A DNA stretch of 64,000 nt. It comes from Sorghum bicolor (Eukaryota > Streptophyta > Magnoliopsida > Poales > Poaceae). The notes beneath the pieces are model-generated. The model was not told where the DNA came from, searched no databases, and worked only from the letters and a program-made list of their open reading frames with translations. The translations under genes and the position numbers were made by a program. Shown here in pieces: positions 1-11,590 of this stretch. Where the stretch lies: contig NC_012870.2 in assembly GCF_000003195.3 (NCBI RefSeq), positions 23,738,501-23,802,500 of the forward strand, read 5' to 3'. The stretch's first letter is position 1, and each line of letters begins with the position of its first letter.

Positions 1-842
1 TTCTTCCTTCTTGCGCGATAGCCCTTCTTCTTCATAAACTTGCCAAATCTTTTGACAAGAAGAGCCATCTCCTCATCTTCATCACTATCACAAGAGCTTG
101 CTTCTACTTCACTTGATGACTCTATCTTGGCTTTGCCCTTGGATGAGGAGGCCTTGAATGCCACACTTTTCTTCTTCTCATCATCTTTCTTCTCACCATC
201 CTTCTTCTTCTTCTTGACCAACTGATCCTTCTCATCATCTTCCCTATAAGCATCATCGGTCATCACCTCTTGGAAGACTTGTTGGGGAGTTGATTCACTA
301 AGTGTTGTCTTGACTAGCACGGTGATCAATGTGTCAAATCTCTTGGGCAAGCTTCTCAAGAACTTCATAGAGAATTGACTATCCTTCACTTCTTCCCCAA
401 GTGCCTTGAGCTCATTCACAATAACTTGCAACCGGTGAAACATCTCCGGCACACTTTCATCTTCTTGCATCTTGAAGCTTGAGAACTTCTCTTGGAGGAT
501 GTAAGCTTTTGCGGTCTTAGTGCCTTTGGTGCCTTCAAAAGTTTCTTCTAATTTTGCCCATGCATCATGAGCAACCTCAATGTTCTTGATTTGCTCAAAG
601 GTCTTGTCATCAAGAGCTTCATGAAGAGCACTAATTGCAATGTCATTGCATTGAAGCTTCTTTTCTTCAACCGGTGTAGGTGCATTCTCATTTGCAACCG
701 CAAACTTTGTTTCCGTCACCTTCTAAACTTCTCTATTGATTGACTTGAGATGGGCGGTCATCTTGACCTTCCAATAAGTATAATTTGTGCCATTGAAGTA
801 AGGTGCCTTCTTAGTGTTGTTGATATGCAAACTAAGAGCCAT
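1..842 (-). pseudogene. Copia (Sirevirus-like) gag fragment
   Basis: The minus strand from an ATG at 842 encodes the N-terminal half of a Copia-type gag: a short MALSLHINN-like leader, a YFNGTNYTYW motif, a UBN2-type helical region, then a Lys/Glu/Ser-rich tract that runs off the left edge before any zinc knuckle. Codon 40 (723-725) is an in-frame TAG; beyond it the frame stays open to base 1. The primer-binding site and LTR lie directly upstream at 885-3258, so this is the 5' part of a retroelement whose pol and 3' LTR are outside the window. The domain assignment is family knowledge; the stop codon is seen directly and makes this copy non-coding as it stands. Confidence 0.82.
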
Positions 843-884
843 TTCTTCACCGTAGGTTGTTAAGCCTTAAATAAATGGTGCCTC

Positions 885-897
885 GGCTCCGATACCA
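885..897 (-). other. Retrotransposon primer-binding site
   Basis: On the minus strand this reads TGGTATCGGAGCC, matching the 3' end of initiator Met-tRNA except for one base. It begins two bases after the LTR end at 900, the normal PBS spacing, and fixes the element's orientation as minus. Confidence 0.8.
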
Positions 898-1789
898 CTT
901 GAAAGGTCCAAATGGCTAGAGGGGGTGAATAGCCTATTTAAATTTTCTACAAACTTCAACTAGACAAGTTAATTAGTAAAACAAAAGGCGAAGCTATTCT
1001 AGCACTGGCACAACTAAGCTATGCAAGCCACCTATACAAGTCTAGCAAGAAGGCTAAACACTAAAACACAACAACTAGAGAAGGCTACACAACAACTATA
1101 TACTAGCAAGGTAGACAAGTATGTAAAGAGAGGAGAGTGATTGTTATATCGACGTTATAGAGAAGAGATATATCAAATCAATCACGTACACAATCACAAG
1201 AGAGACCTCGGCAAGAGATGACACAAGATTTTTACCGAGGTTCACTTGCTTCCCGGCAAGCTACTCCTCGTTGTGGCGATACACCCACTTGATGGATCAC
1301 GAGCTAATTGGCAATCCAAAGTCAAACCCTCAGCGGGTGCCGCACATCCACTCACAAGATGGGGATCCTCCAAGCCACGAGCAATCCACTAGAGTAGCCA
1401 ATTGCGATCTCCCGCGGGGAAGGCTCAAGAACCCCTCACAAATCACTTGGTGAGGCTCGAAACAATCTCCAATCACGAGCTCAACACCACCGCTGCTCCA
1501 AGTCGTCTAGGGCGTCGGGAAACACCCAAGAGTCACAAGAAATCCGCAGCAAACTCAAGAATCAAGTGCCACTAAATGCAACTCTCAAAGCAATGCACTT
1601 GAATCTCACTCAATCTCACTAGGATTAGCAATCAAGCAAGGATATGAGTGGAGGGAGTGTTCTCTAGCTCAATGTATGTCTCAAGTAATCCAATGTGCAA
1701 GAGAGCACCTCCCAAAGCCGGCCACCTTCTATTTATAAGCCCCTCAAAGAAACTAGCCGTTGGCTGTTTTCACTGGGCTGAAAACGATG

Positions 1790-2135
1790 GCACCGGACGC
1801 TCGACTCCCTGCGTCCGGTGCACTGGGGTTGGCCACGTGTCCGTCCTGAATCTCGCGTGTCAGATCCTAACGGTCACCTGCGGACCACCGGACGCTCTGC
1901 AAGTCCACACCGGACGCATCCGGTGCACACCGGACTCATGCGCAGAGAGTTCCACAAACCGCAGGGTCACCGGACGCTAAGCACCGGTAGCGTCCGGTGC
2001 TCACCGGACACATGCGCAGAGAGGGTCGCAAAACACCCGCACACCGGACGCTAACCACCGGACGCTCTCAGAGTGCGTCCGGTGCTCAACCCTAGCAGGG
2101 TCAAGCACACCGGACTCTGAGGCCAGCGTCCGGTG
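1790..2135. repeat. CACCGGACGC / GCGTCCGGTG motif cluster
   Basis: About a dozen copies of the core ACCGGACGC or its reverse complement GCGTCCGGT, in both orientations and with variable spacing, inside the LTR. Such clusters of CACCGGAC palindromic motifs are a known hallmark of Sirevirus LTRs and are proposed to be regulatory. Confidence 0.75.
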
Positions 2136-2255
2136 AGTGTTTCTCAGTGAGAAAACACTCCCGTGACTTCTCCAAATTGCCCACCGGCGCAATAGAAAAT
2201 ATACACTTATTTTTCTCAAAAGCGCCGAATTCCGCCTCGCAAGCTCGGCGGGAGG

Positions 2256-3258
2256 GAGAGAGGAACCCAAACCCCTCTCAACCCTAGGAACTCCACCTCC
2301 TTTGCAAATGTGCTAACACCAACAAGTGTCCACCACCAAAGTGCATGTGTGTTAGCTTTTCACAAACATTTTTATCCAAAGGAGTTAGGTTAGCACTTTA
2401 CTAGATCCTAATGCATATGCTCAAGATGTAGACCTAGTAGCACTTGATTCGAGAGATGACCGTGATTTCCCCTCTTGATAGTCGGCTATCTATCCTAAAC
2501 CCGGTCAATCACTTCTCTACTCATCTTAGACCGGCAAAAGTAAAACCCTATGTTTATACCTTTGCCATGATAACTTTGCTCTTCATCTATCACCATGATC
2601 TCCACTTCATGCTTCATCCCTTTGTGATCATGTGGCCACCTTTCCATGCCACCATGCACCTTCGTCACATGTGTTGCTATGCCTAACTCAAATCACTTAG
2701 ACACAAGGCATTAGCAACTTGGTGTCATTAATTACCAAAACCAAACTTGGGCTTTCAGAGAGAGGAACCCAAACCTCTCTCAACCCTAGGAACTCTACCT
2801 CCTTTCCAAATGTGCTAACACCAACAAGTGTCCACCACCAAAGTGCATGTGTGTTAGCTTTTCACAAACAATTTCACCAAAGGAGTTAAGTTAGCACTCT
2901 ACTAGATCCTAATGCATATGCTCAAGATATGGACCTAGTAGCACTTGATTCGAGAGCTGATCGTGATTTCCCCTCTTGATAGTCGGCTATCTATCCTAAA
3001 CCCAGTCAATCACTTCTCTACTCATCTTAGACCGGCAAAAGTAAAACCCTATGTTCATACCTTTGCTTTGATAACTTTGCTCCTCGTCTATCACCATGAT
3101 CTTCACTTCATGCTTCATCCCTTTGTGATCATGTGGCCACCTTTCCATGCCACCATGCACCTTCATCACATGTGTTGCTATGCCTAACTCAAATCACTTA
3201 AACACAAGACATTAGCAACTTGGTGTCATTAATTACCAAAACCAAACTTGGGCTTTCA
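2256..3258. repeat. Tandem ~501-bp duplication (2256-2757 / 2758-3258)
   Basis: Two head-to-tail copies start GAGAGAGGAACCCAAA and end CTTGGGCTTTCA. They differ by scattered substitutions and small indels only. The junction falls exactly at the LTR terminus. Confidence 0.88.
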
Positions 3259-3466
3259 CCTTCACACTTGCAACTGGTCTGTTGAGCCAAGTCTTGTCTT
3301 GATCTTCTCCATCTTAGTCACATGACTCCACGTCATATCTCATATGCAATGAGCTCCTCATTATCACATATTCACCTATGTACTAATCTCCTATGCATCT
3401 CACACAAACACTATTAGTCCACCTAAGTTGTCACTCAATTACCAAAACCAAACAAAAGACCTTTCA
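3259..3466 (-). mobile_element. Terminal fragment of a second Sirevirus LTR
   Basis: This stretch ends CAAAAGACCTTTCA. On the minus strand it begins TGAAAGGTCTTTTGTTTGG, the typical start of a Sirevirus LTR. Only about 200 bp remain, abutting the duplicated LTR on the left and a Ty3 pol remnant on the right. It is probably the remains of an older insertion into that Ty3 element. Confidence 0.5.
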
Positions 3467-4986
3467 CCTGGATCTTCCAACAAAGCTGCAAATGCTCTTT
3501 CCTGTAGCCCCATCACAGCTTCATGCTATCTCTATTGTCACCCCTTCCTAGTACTCAAAAGTTATTGTTGGGTATGCGGATGATCCAGTCATCGTCTCTC
3601 TTTTGCAACAATTGGCTGTTAATCCTAACTCTTGACCTCCATTCTCCCTTTCCAGTAGGATGATTCATTACAAGGGGTAGGTGTGGCTTGGCTCTAACAA
3701 AAGATCCAGTAGTGAGTCATGATAGCTATGCATAGTTTCACCTTGGGTGGGTATTTAGGCTTCTCAGTAAATCATGGTCATATTAAGCAGTTGTTTGCTT
3801 GGAGAGGTATGAAGGCGGATGATCATTCCTTTGTTGTTTCCTATTCAATTTGTCTCCATGCCAAATTAGACCATGTAAGGTACCCCGGCCTTCTGTCTTC
3901 TTTGACTGTACCTACTGACTCCTGGCAAATCACCAACATGGACTTCATAGATGGTCTTCCTCAGTTGGGTTTTGCTAATTGCATTATGGTGGTGGTCGCT
4001 TAGTAAGTACGTCTACTTCACCCCATTACACCATCCCCACATAGCTACAAAAGTTGCACAATTATTTCTAGATTCAGTCTTCAAATTACATGGCATGCCC
4101 ACACACATCATCTCTGACAGAGATCCTGTCTTCACAATCTCATTCTAGAAAGAGTTGTTCCACCTGGCTCAAGTGAAACTTTGTTTGAGTTTGGCTTACG
4201 ATCCGCAATCTGACGGGCAAACAGAGTGGGTAAATCGATGTTTGGAAACTTACCACCATTGCTTCATCCTTTCTTGCCCAAGAAAATGGTTGCAGTGGCT
4301 ATCTTTGGTGGAATATTGGTATAACATGAGCAAGCATTCTGCCGTGGGTCGATTGTCTTTCGAGGTACTCTATGGAAACTCTCCCAAGCACTTTGGTATT
4401 TCTGACAAAGATGTTTCTTTTGTGCTTGCTGTGAGCTCTTTGATGGCGGAATAGGACACTATGCTCACCTTCATGCGCTAGCATCTCTTGCACGACCAGC
4501 AATGCATGAAGTAGCAGACAGACAAGCACCGCTCCGAGCACGAGTTCAACATTGGTGACCAAGTGTACCTGTGCCTTCAACAATATGTTCAGTCATCTTT
4601 GGCACCATGCTCCCACAACAAACTTTCCTTGAAGTTCTTCGGCCCGTTCAAGACCATCGACAAAATCGGGTCCGTCGCTTACAGCTAGCACTTCCTTCTA
4701 CATCGACTATTCATCTAGTCTTCCATGTCTCACTACTGAAGGCCGCTCCACCTTCATCGTTCTTGGTCTGCTCCAAGCTTCCAGACTTGGAGGACTTGTT
4801 ACAAGTTCTAGAAAAGGTGCTTCAATGATGCCTTTATAAACACGGCAACCACTTCGTCCCTCAACTACTTATTCAGTGGTCAGGCATGGACATCAAGATG
4901 GCAACATGGGAAGATGAAGATGCCATCAAGCACTGCTTACCAGCTGATCTAGCTTGGGGACAAGCCGGTGCCCAAGGAGGAAGGGA
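3467..4986 (+). pseudogene. Decayed Ty3/gypsy pol (RNase H end, integrase, C-terminal tail)
   Basis: Broken plus-strand reading frames show the end of RNase H (about 3470-3530) and an integrase zinc-region remnant. Integrase core motifs follow: WQITNMDFIDGLP near 3920, ISDRDPVF near 4110, DPQSDGQTEWVNRCLE near 4200. Further on are the FNIGDQVYL and GPFKTIDKIG C-terminal motifs (4550-4670). Near 4960 is an AWGQAGAQGGRD-like tail in a shifted frame. There are several stops and frameshifts (for example at 4001-4003, 4146-4148 and 4452-4454). The tail runs into a polypurine tract at 4975-4986, so the start of the 3' LTR is placed at 4987. It cannot encode a working protein. Confidence 0.85.
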
Positions 4987-5430
4987 TGTCAGCACCCCTC
5001 ACCTAGGTGATCCCTAGGTGCTTCCAAAGCCCAAAGAGGTGGATGGCCTAGGCGAACTAACATCAGGATAGTTGGGTCTGAGTGGACCTACTCGGCCTGC
5101 AATGTGAGGGAAGAGTGGCTAGCTAGTTAAATACACCATAGGGAGGAGGGCTCGGTAACCAAAAACATATCAGAGCTCTATTACTATTTGTCTTCCTCTC
5201 CCTGGTTCCCTGCCAGAGGACGCTATCCCCTTCTCCCTCATCTTCGATAGAAGTAGGAGATATATGTTCAGGTTCCTATTGCAGCGAGCAGGAGCTAACA
5301 CAAACTGACTCAACCTTGCTAGATCTAACTGGAGAGTGCATGTTGAGTCAATTCGTGTCATGGGGCTGTACAAGACGGTCATCCAAGTTATAGTGAAGGA
5401 TGACATCCCCATCAAGTATATGTATTGGTT
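4987..5430 (+). mobile_element. 3' LTR of the decayed Ty3 element (right end approximate)
   Basis: TGTCAGCACC follows directly after the purine-rich AAGGAGGAAGGGA, the expected PPT/LTR border for the Ty3 remnant to its left. The text is LTR-like, with a short CT-rich stretch near 5190-5240. I could not find the matching CA terminus, so the right boundary is a guess. Confidence 0.5.
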
Positions 5431-6009
5431 CTCTAAGGATAAGAACTAGAAGGTTTGAACATGATCAAGTACAGCCAACACCTTATATGTGTAGAATAAG
5501 TTCTTTCAGACCAAGGTGGAGATAGGTTAGGATCATCCTACTAGCGATGGGAGTTAGCGATGGGATTATGTTGCACTATCGTTTATTGCGTGCAGGGTAG
5601 GTGTCATCAACACTGGATCATACCATGCACTAGCAGTGTTCATTTGCCAGACCATCGGATTCAAAATAAAGGACTAAGAAAACCAAATAGGATTTACTGC
5701 TTAAAAATGCTATATAACTAGAGGACCTCTACAGTATTTCATTTGCCATGCTTTATATAGATATATACATTATAATATGTAAAAGGTAGCATCTAGAAAC
5801 ATTGACTAAACAACAACGCCGTCCCAAAAGGTCACCTTCTGCTGCTTGAAGGGAATAGTAGTGTATTTATAAACATTTTACAGTATCCTTGAAAGCGACA
5901 AGAGCCATCCAAATCCTCCAACTTATTTTTCCATCGAACCTTATATCGCTCAATCATGGCCCATGCAGTACCATACTGGCCCAAGAAGCATATATGTTAA
6001 CGGGCTTGT
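5431..6009. other. Intergenic DNA and 3' flank of the P450
   Basis: No coding signal seen. AT-rich towards 5760-5800. It includes the presumed 3' UTR of the minus-strand P450. Confidence 0.5.
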
Positions 6010-7641
6010 TTACGCATCGGCTGGAGCGATACAGGTAACCGGGTGCAAAATCAGGCCTGTTTTCTTCTTTGCTATCAATCCTGGACCCTCACAAACCTGA
6101 ACATCCTCTGGCTTCACTCCATCAGGCAACTTCCAATCATAGTGATACAGAAGGCTCGCCAGAGCGAGTTCAATGTTAGCCAGTCCAAGGTTTGCTCCCG
6201 GGCACATACGGCGGCCGGATCCGAACGGAAGAAACTCGTAGTTTGTCCCCTTGTAGTCAAGGTTGGTGTTCTCGAACCGCTCTGGCCTGAATTCCTCTGC
6301 ATCTTCCCAGTACTTGGCGTCCCTGCAAATCGCCCAGACGTTGATGAACACGGATGTGCCCTTAGGGATGTCGTAGCCCATGACCTGGCACGTCTCACGG
6401 CACTGCCGCGGGAGCAGGAGCGGCAGTGGGCAGTGCATCCTGAGAGCTTCCTTGATCACAAGCTTCAGGTAGCTAAGCTCTGCCCCGGCGAGGTCATCCT
6501 CGGTGATTCTGGTCTTCCCCTTGAAGGCCTCCCGGACCTCGGCCTGCGCTCTGGCCATCGCTGCCGGGTACCGGATTAGCTCTGTCATGCACCAGTTCAG
6601 TGTCGTCGACGAGGTATCGCTACCGGCGCCGAACAAGTCCTAGAAGAAACAAAGCTCAGGTCAGCACTCAGGACACGCTGAACGACGATCCAGATGGTGA
6701 ACAAAGGTGATATGATCCATGGATCCATCGGAAGAAGCAAGACTTACAAACATGAGCGCCACGATGGTGTCGTTGGTGAGCTCGATGGGCAAGCTGGCCT
6801 CTTTCTGCAGCCTGAGCAGGACACCGATTAAGCTCTCGTGCGCCGTCTTCTCGCCACGGTCCATGGCCTCGACCTGCTCGTGGATGATCTGCTCCAGGAT
6901 GCGCGTGATCCGGTTCCGGGACTTGAGCGCGTTGCGTGGCGCCGTGCCGAGAATCTGCATGAGCCTCGACGACGGGAAGAGGTCGGCCACGGTCAGCACC
7001 GACGTCTGCCGGACCGCGGTGTCGAAGGCATCCAGGTAGTCGTCCTGGTACTTGCACCGGCTGCCGACGGACTCCCTCACGAAGGTGTCGTTGATGAATC
7101 GAGATATCATCTTGGACAGGTTGACGGCGGCGCCGCCGGCGCCGGCGGACGCGGCGAGGCTCCGCATGAAGCGCGCCACCTCCTCCTCGCGGATGCGCTG
7201 GAACGACTGCACGCGCGCGACGCTGAGCAGCTCCAGCACGGTGATCTTGCGGAGCTGGCGCCACCGCTCGCCGTAGGTCCCGAACACCAGGTCGGTGCCG
7301 TTAAAGGTGAGCACGCCGATGGTGGCGTTCAAGTGGCGGTCGGCGAACGTGATGTCGTGCGCCTTGGTGATCGCCTGCGCGGCCTCCGGCGACGACACCA
7401 CCAGCGTGGGCACCTCGCCCAGCCGGAGCATCATGAGCGGCCCGTGCTCCTGCGCGAGGTCACGCATTGCCCGGTAGATCGACGGGCTGGTGACCAGGTG
7501 GTGGACGCTCCCTATCAACGGCAGCGTCCATGGCCCCGGGGGCAGGTTAAGCTTCGCCCTGGTGACGAGCAAAGACTTGAGCTTGGAGAGGACGACGAGT
7601 AGCACGGCCACGGCCACGGCGAGGAGCACCTTCTCCTCCAT
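6010..7641 (-). CDS. Cytochrome P450, CYP71 family (CYP71Z-like)
   Basis: A two-exon gene: exon 1 is 7641-6748 and exon 2 is 6639-6010, with a 108-bp GT-AG intron in phase 0. The spliced product is 507 aa, normal for a CYP71. From the N terminus there is a hydrophobic ER anchor (about residues 5-22), a proline hinge LPPGPWTLPLIG, and a helix C WRQLRK. The helix I oxygen-binding motif AGSDTSS starts around residue 302 just after the intron. Next come the ExxR motif EALR (~361), PERF (~417) and the heme loop PFGSGRRMCPG with the thiolate Cys near 444. All catalytic residues are intact. Such enzymes are ER-bound monooxygenases, and CYP71Z relatives in grasses oxidise terpenoids; the substrate here is unknown. 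It has no recognisable gene neighbours, being flanked by Ty3 remnants and MITEs. The intron position before helix I matches the conserved CYP71 intron. Confidence 0.93.
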
Positions 7642-7713
7642 TATATTGTTGTGGATCGGATAGCTAGCTATCTGGAGTAACTGTGTATATATTTTTCGAG
7701 ACTATCTCATTTC

Positions 7714-7733
7714 TGTGTGTGTGTGTGTGTGTG
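7714..7733. repeat. (TG)n microsatellite in the P450 5' region
   Basis: Ten TG units between the likely TATA box and the P450 start codon, so probably within the 5' UTR or core promoter. Confidence 0.85.
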
Positions 7734-7792
7734 ATGTGTCACTTCTGCTCCTGCTCGTGCTCGACATGATAGCAGCCATGACCCGTGGCTAA

Positions 7793-7799
7793 ATTTATA
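7793..7799 (-). promoter_or_regulatory. Probable TATA box of the P450
   Basis: The minus strand reads CTATAAATTTA about 150 bp upstream of the start codon. A weaker TATATA lies nearer, at about 7687. Confidence 0.5.
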
Positions 7800-8000
7800 G
7801 TAGCAATTGCATCTTTATTGAAATAATTATCGTATTATATTGTGGCGCAAATTAAAATGGACGGTCTAGGTCAAATCATCGTGGCTGGACGTTTGAATGT
7901 CTCAACCAAGTAAATGGCAGTCTCAATCGTATTTCTGCGGTCACTGTACGTCAAATAAAAAGGTTTTCTTCCATATTAAGAGGTGTAACGAAGTAATTTA

Positions 8001-8230
8001 GGCCTTGTTTAGTTCCCAAAAAATTTCAAGATTTCCCGTCACATCGAATCTTGCGGCACATGCATGGAGTATTAAATTTAGACGAAAACAAAAACTAATT
8101 ACACAGTTTGTCTGTAAATCGCGAGATGAATCTTTTGATCCTAATTAATCTGTTTGGACAATATTTGCCATAAACAAATGAAAGTGCTACAGTACCCAAA
8201 ATCCAAAAATTTTGTCAACTAAACAAGGCA
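8001..8230. mobile_element. MITE, GGCCTTGTTTAGTT family
   Basis: It begins GGCCTTGTTTAGTTCCC and ends AACTAAACAAGGCA, with TTA on both sides (7998-8000, 8231-8233). Three-base TTA duplications suggest a PIF/Harbinger (Tourist-like) origin. It lies about 360 bp upstream of the P450 start codon. Confidence 0.85.
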
Positions 8231-8233
8231 TTA

Positions 8234-9234
8234 GTGTATATATGATTAAAATTTGAGAACCAACAAAGGCCAAACGGTGAGGGTTTGTCTGAAATCGATG
8301 CCGTAGTAAATCTATTTTCCGCACGAAAGGCAAAAGAAAGACATCTAAATTTGGGTGTATGTTGGGGACACTGGAATTCCATTACTAGAATGTTTTGAGT
8401 TATTACTATAATTTAAACTTATAATCATAAGGCAATCCATTAAATGTTAGTGAGGGATTAGAAACACTAAAGTACATACAGGATTAGTAATGAGATAATC
8501 TAAATCATTAGATATTTTTCCTCATAAAAGGAATCATAATAAGGACTTCAAATTGGTGGAAATGATACTTTCTTCAGATTCTGGTCTAGAGTATATCCCA
8601 TTCACTTGTTAATAAGGAAATGGCTATCAAGAACAAATTAACCCTTTATTCTTTTTTTAAGTATACCGCTCCCGAGGAAAGAAGATTAGGACAAAAGATA
8701 TGGAATACAATAAAAAAAGATCCCCTAAATCAAATTTTTGGCTGGGCAGATGATCACCGTCTGATCAGCAGAGACTGGAATTTTATAACTGTATATTAAT
8801 AAGAAATTAATGATTACAATAAAATAGCACCTAATATTCGTGTTTCGAATGTTTTTCTCTTGCGCGTTTGTTTATGTTCGAGGTAGTTGTTAATTTTTTG
8901 GTTTTTTCATAATATAAGTAACCATAAAACTTTTAAAAATGATAAATAATTGAAAGATCTATCAATTTGACACCTAAACTTTTTTTAAAAAATGCTCGTT
9001 GTAGCTTATTGGAAGCATCTGTGGATGTTTTTTTTGTGCGTGTGACTGCATCTGTGGTTGTTTGAACTAAGGTTTAATTTGAAAATAAGGAGAAGGCACA
9101 CCCAGAAATAGAAAACCCTCCATATAAATAACTAAATCAGTTATTCAAATGATATCTTTATGGATTTCCCACCTTGAAAAAAGTCATAGATTCTAGAGGA
9201 ATTGAGTTTGAAAAAAGCCTCCTCCTCCTCCTTA
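8234..9234. other. AT-rich intergenic DNA, no gene seen
   Basis: Frequent stops in all frames and no recognisable motif. Confidence 0.5.
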
Positions 9235-9478
9235 GGCCTTGTTTATTTCCACCCCAAAACCTAAATTTTTTTCAAGATTCCCTGTCACATCGAATCTTTA
9301 GACGCATGCATATAGTATTAAATATAGACGAAAATAAAAACTAATTACACAGTTTGATCGAAATTTACGAGATAATTTTTTTGAGCCTAGTTAGTCTATG
9401 GTTGAATAATAATTACTACAAACAAACGAAAGTGCTACAGTGTCACGGAATTTTTTCCTTCAAAAACTAAACACGACT
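9235..9478. mobile_element. MITE, GGCCTTGTTTAGTT family
   Basis: Starts GGCCTTGTTTATTTCC after TTA and ends AAACTAAACACGACT before TTA. The interior carries the family core (CACATCGAATCTTTAGACG, TAAATATAGACGAAAA). Confidence 0.8.
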
Positions 9479-10382
9479 TTAGCGCTTTGGCGATTTGCTG
9501 ACTCGCTAGACTCGTTGCTAGACACGTCGCTAGGCACATTAGACCTTAATTCCCGCCTCCGGCTATTCTCCAAATTGCGCACCACACTGCATACTTATCT
9601 CCCTCTCTGAAGTCCTGACGATGCCACCAGTCCACCACCTATCTGAATGGCGTGGATTCATTTCCCTTATCTCCTATCCTTGAGTGAGTGAATTTGTTTA
9701 AGGATTTGTGGCCACTGATTATTTTCTTGACAGTTTAAACTCTTTTCTTAATGATTTTTAGCACTCTAGGTAATTTAGGATTGTGGTAGCGGTTCGTGCA
9801 TCTACGAAGCCAATTTACAAATAATCAAGTTACTTGCACATGCATGGCCACGTTTGATCCACACAAACCCCCCAATGCACGTTCAGTGCAAAGAAGCAAG
9901 CACGCCAAAGCCAGCCACGATATCCATAACTCTTATAATCCTAAATCTCACTAGCTGTTTTTCTAAGTATGCAAGTTATCCATCTAAATAATGAACTACC
10001 ATATTTAATTAAAATCTACTAAATAAAATATTAATAACTATTTATCTCAACATGAATGCACTACCACATATACAACTAAAATTCAATAATTAACCTAAAA
10101 AAAACTAAAATTCAATAACACACATAACAAATGTAATGTCCACGTCAGCAAAACAAATAAATATAATCTATATCATCATACTACACACAATTTAATAATC
10201 TGCAATTTCCGCAGTAATGCGTGGAGTATGCTCAGTTCAAGATATTAAGACTTCTATGTTGATGCATGCACGGATTAAAGCTTCCATATGGGAAATAATT
10301 TCCTTTGTTGCCGATTACGGTTTTCACCAGCATCGACTCTGCAGCTATCCGCACACATGCATGAGCGCACCGACTGCATATT
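9479..10382. other. Intergenic DNA, no gene seen
   Basis: Nothing beyond short AT-rich stretches and scattered sub-60-codon frames. Confidence 0.5.
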
Positions 10383-10625
10383 TGCCTTGTTTAGTTTCAA
10401 AAAAAAATTCGGATTTCGTTATTGTAGCACTTTCGTTTTTATTTGATAAATATTGTTCAATCATAAAATAACTAGGATTAAAAGATTCGTCTTGCGATTT
10501 ACAGACAAACTGTGTAATTAGTTTTTGTTTTCGTCTATATTTAATGTTTTATGCATGTACCGTAAGATTCGATTTGACGAGGAATCTTGAAAACTTTTTA
10601 GATTTTGGGGTGAACTAAACACGGC
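10383..10625. mobile_element. MITE, GGCCTTGTTTAGTT family (opposite orientation)
   Basis: Starts TGCCTTGTTTAGTTTC and ends GAACTAAACACGGC, followed by TAA. The core (GTAGCACTTTCGTTTTTAT, ATTCGTCTTGCGATTTACAG) is reversed relative to the copy at 8001. Confidence 0.78.
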
Positions 10626-10686
10626 TAATCAGACAAGCGAGCCGTGACAAGTTGCCGTCAGACAGCCCACCGGTTACATCCATCTA

Positions 10687-10920
10687 GGCCTCGTTTAGTT
10701 CTAAAAAATTTTGTAAATTTTTTCAGATTCTTATCGAATCTTGTGGTATATTTATGAAGCATTAAATATAAATAAAAAATTTAACTAATTACATAGTTAT
10801 TTATAATTTGCGAGATAAATCTTTTGAGTCTAGTTAGTCTATAACTAGACAATATTTGTCAAATACAAACGAAAATAATACAACATCTATTGTGTAAATT
10901 TTTTTTAACTAAACAAGGCT
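10687..10920. mobile_element. MITE, GGCCTTGTTTAGTT family
   Basis: Starts GGCCTCGTTTAGTTCT and ends TTAACTAAACAAGGCT. The interior is diverged and AT-rich. Confidence 0.78.
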
Positions 10921-10941
10921 CTACTCAGACAATATACTACA

Positions 10942-11180
10942 CCCTCGGTCTCATAAATAAATATATTTCTTTAACTTCTACAATTCATATTTAACTATTC
11001 GTCTTATTTAAATTTTTTATGCAAATAATTAAAACAAATAAATCATAAAAAATATATCTAACAATAAAATAAATCATGAAAAAATAAATAATATTTATTA
11101 AAAAATTTTAAATAAAACGAATAGTTAAATATAAATTATAGAAGTTAAAGAAATGTAATTATTTGTGAGACTGAGAGATT
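10942..11180. mobile_element. Stowaway-like MITE
   Basis: Inverted ends: CTCGGTCTCATAAATAA at the left and TTATTTGTGAGACTGAG at the right. An extended internal inverted repeat (TTTCTTTAACTTCTACAATT and its complement) makes the whole element self-complementary. Confidence 0.75.
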
Positions 11181-11512
11181 ACGTGTTGCCGGCAGGGCGG
11201 CGGGTGACGTACGTATTCAAGTCGTCGGACAACAGACGCAAGCTTCTAAAGTCTGGCGAGGACACTCTTGATCATCATAAGTTACTCGGCGAGGGGTGCC
11301 GGCGGCGTGTACGCATCGGCCACACACAGGCAACACAGAGGAGGAATACGTATACAGCGTACACGCGTACGGAGCAGATCCCCACATCCGGCGTCATATG
11401 CCAGATATAAGCCACCAGCGCGAGTTGCCGAGTTCAACACAGCCACGTGCAAGCAGATGAGGAGTACAGGACGCATCTGTATGCAAAGCCAAATTTAGTT
11501 CTGGAGCCATCC

Positions 11513-11590
<78 letters not shown>

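Larger units (their letters stand above)
900..3258 (-). mobile_element. Sirevirus-like 5' LTR with duplicated U3 segment
   Basis: The basic LTR is 900-2757, bounded in plus orientation by TGAAAGGTCC and GGGCTTTCA (a TGAAAG/CTTTCA inverted terminal repeat). The last ~500 bases, 2256-2757, are repeated immediately at 2758-3258 and end in the same CTTGGGCTTTCA. In element orientation this doubles the start of U3. Each copy holds the same 80-codon open frame (2444-2686 and 2945-3187), which I regard as fortuitous. A GC-rich cluster of CACCGGACGC-type motifs occupies about 1790-2135, as is typical of Sirevirus LTRs. No target duplication can be checked because the other end is off the window. Confidence 0.8.

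Noticed and set aside
2444..3187. Two near-identical 80-codon ORFs as a duplicated small gene
   Set aside because: They lie in the duplicated U3 part of an LTR and differ as neutral repeats would; no start context or family match.
6838..7602. 254-codon plus-strand frame opposite the P450
   Set aside because: It lies wholly antisense to exon 1 of an intact P450 and arises from high GC at third positions; no domain.
8600..8830. Possible organelle-derived insertion
   Set aside because: A few stretches looked plastid-like, but no gene fragment could be recognised.
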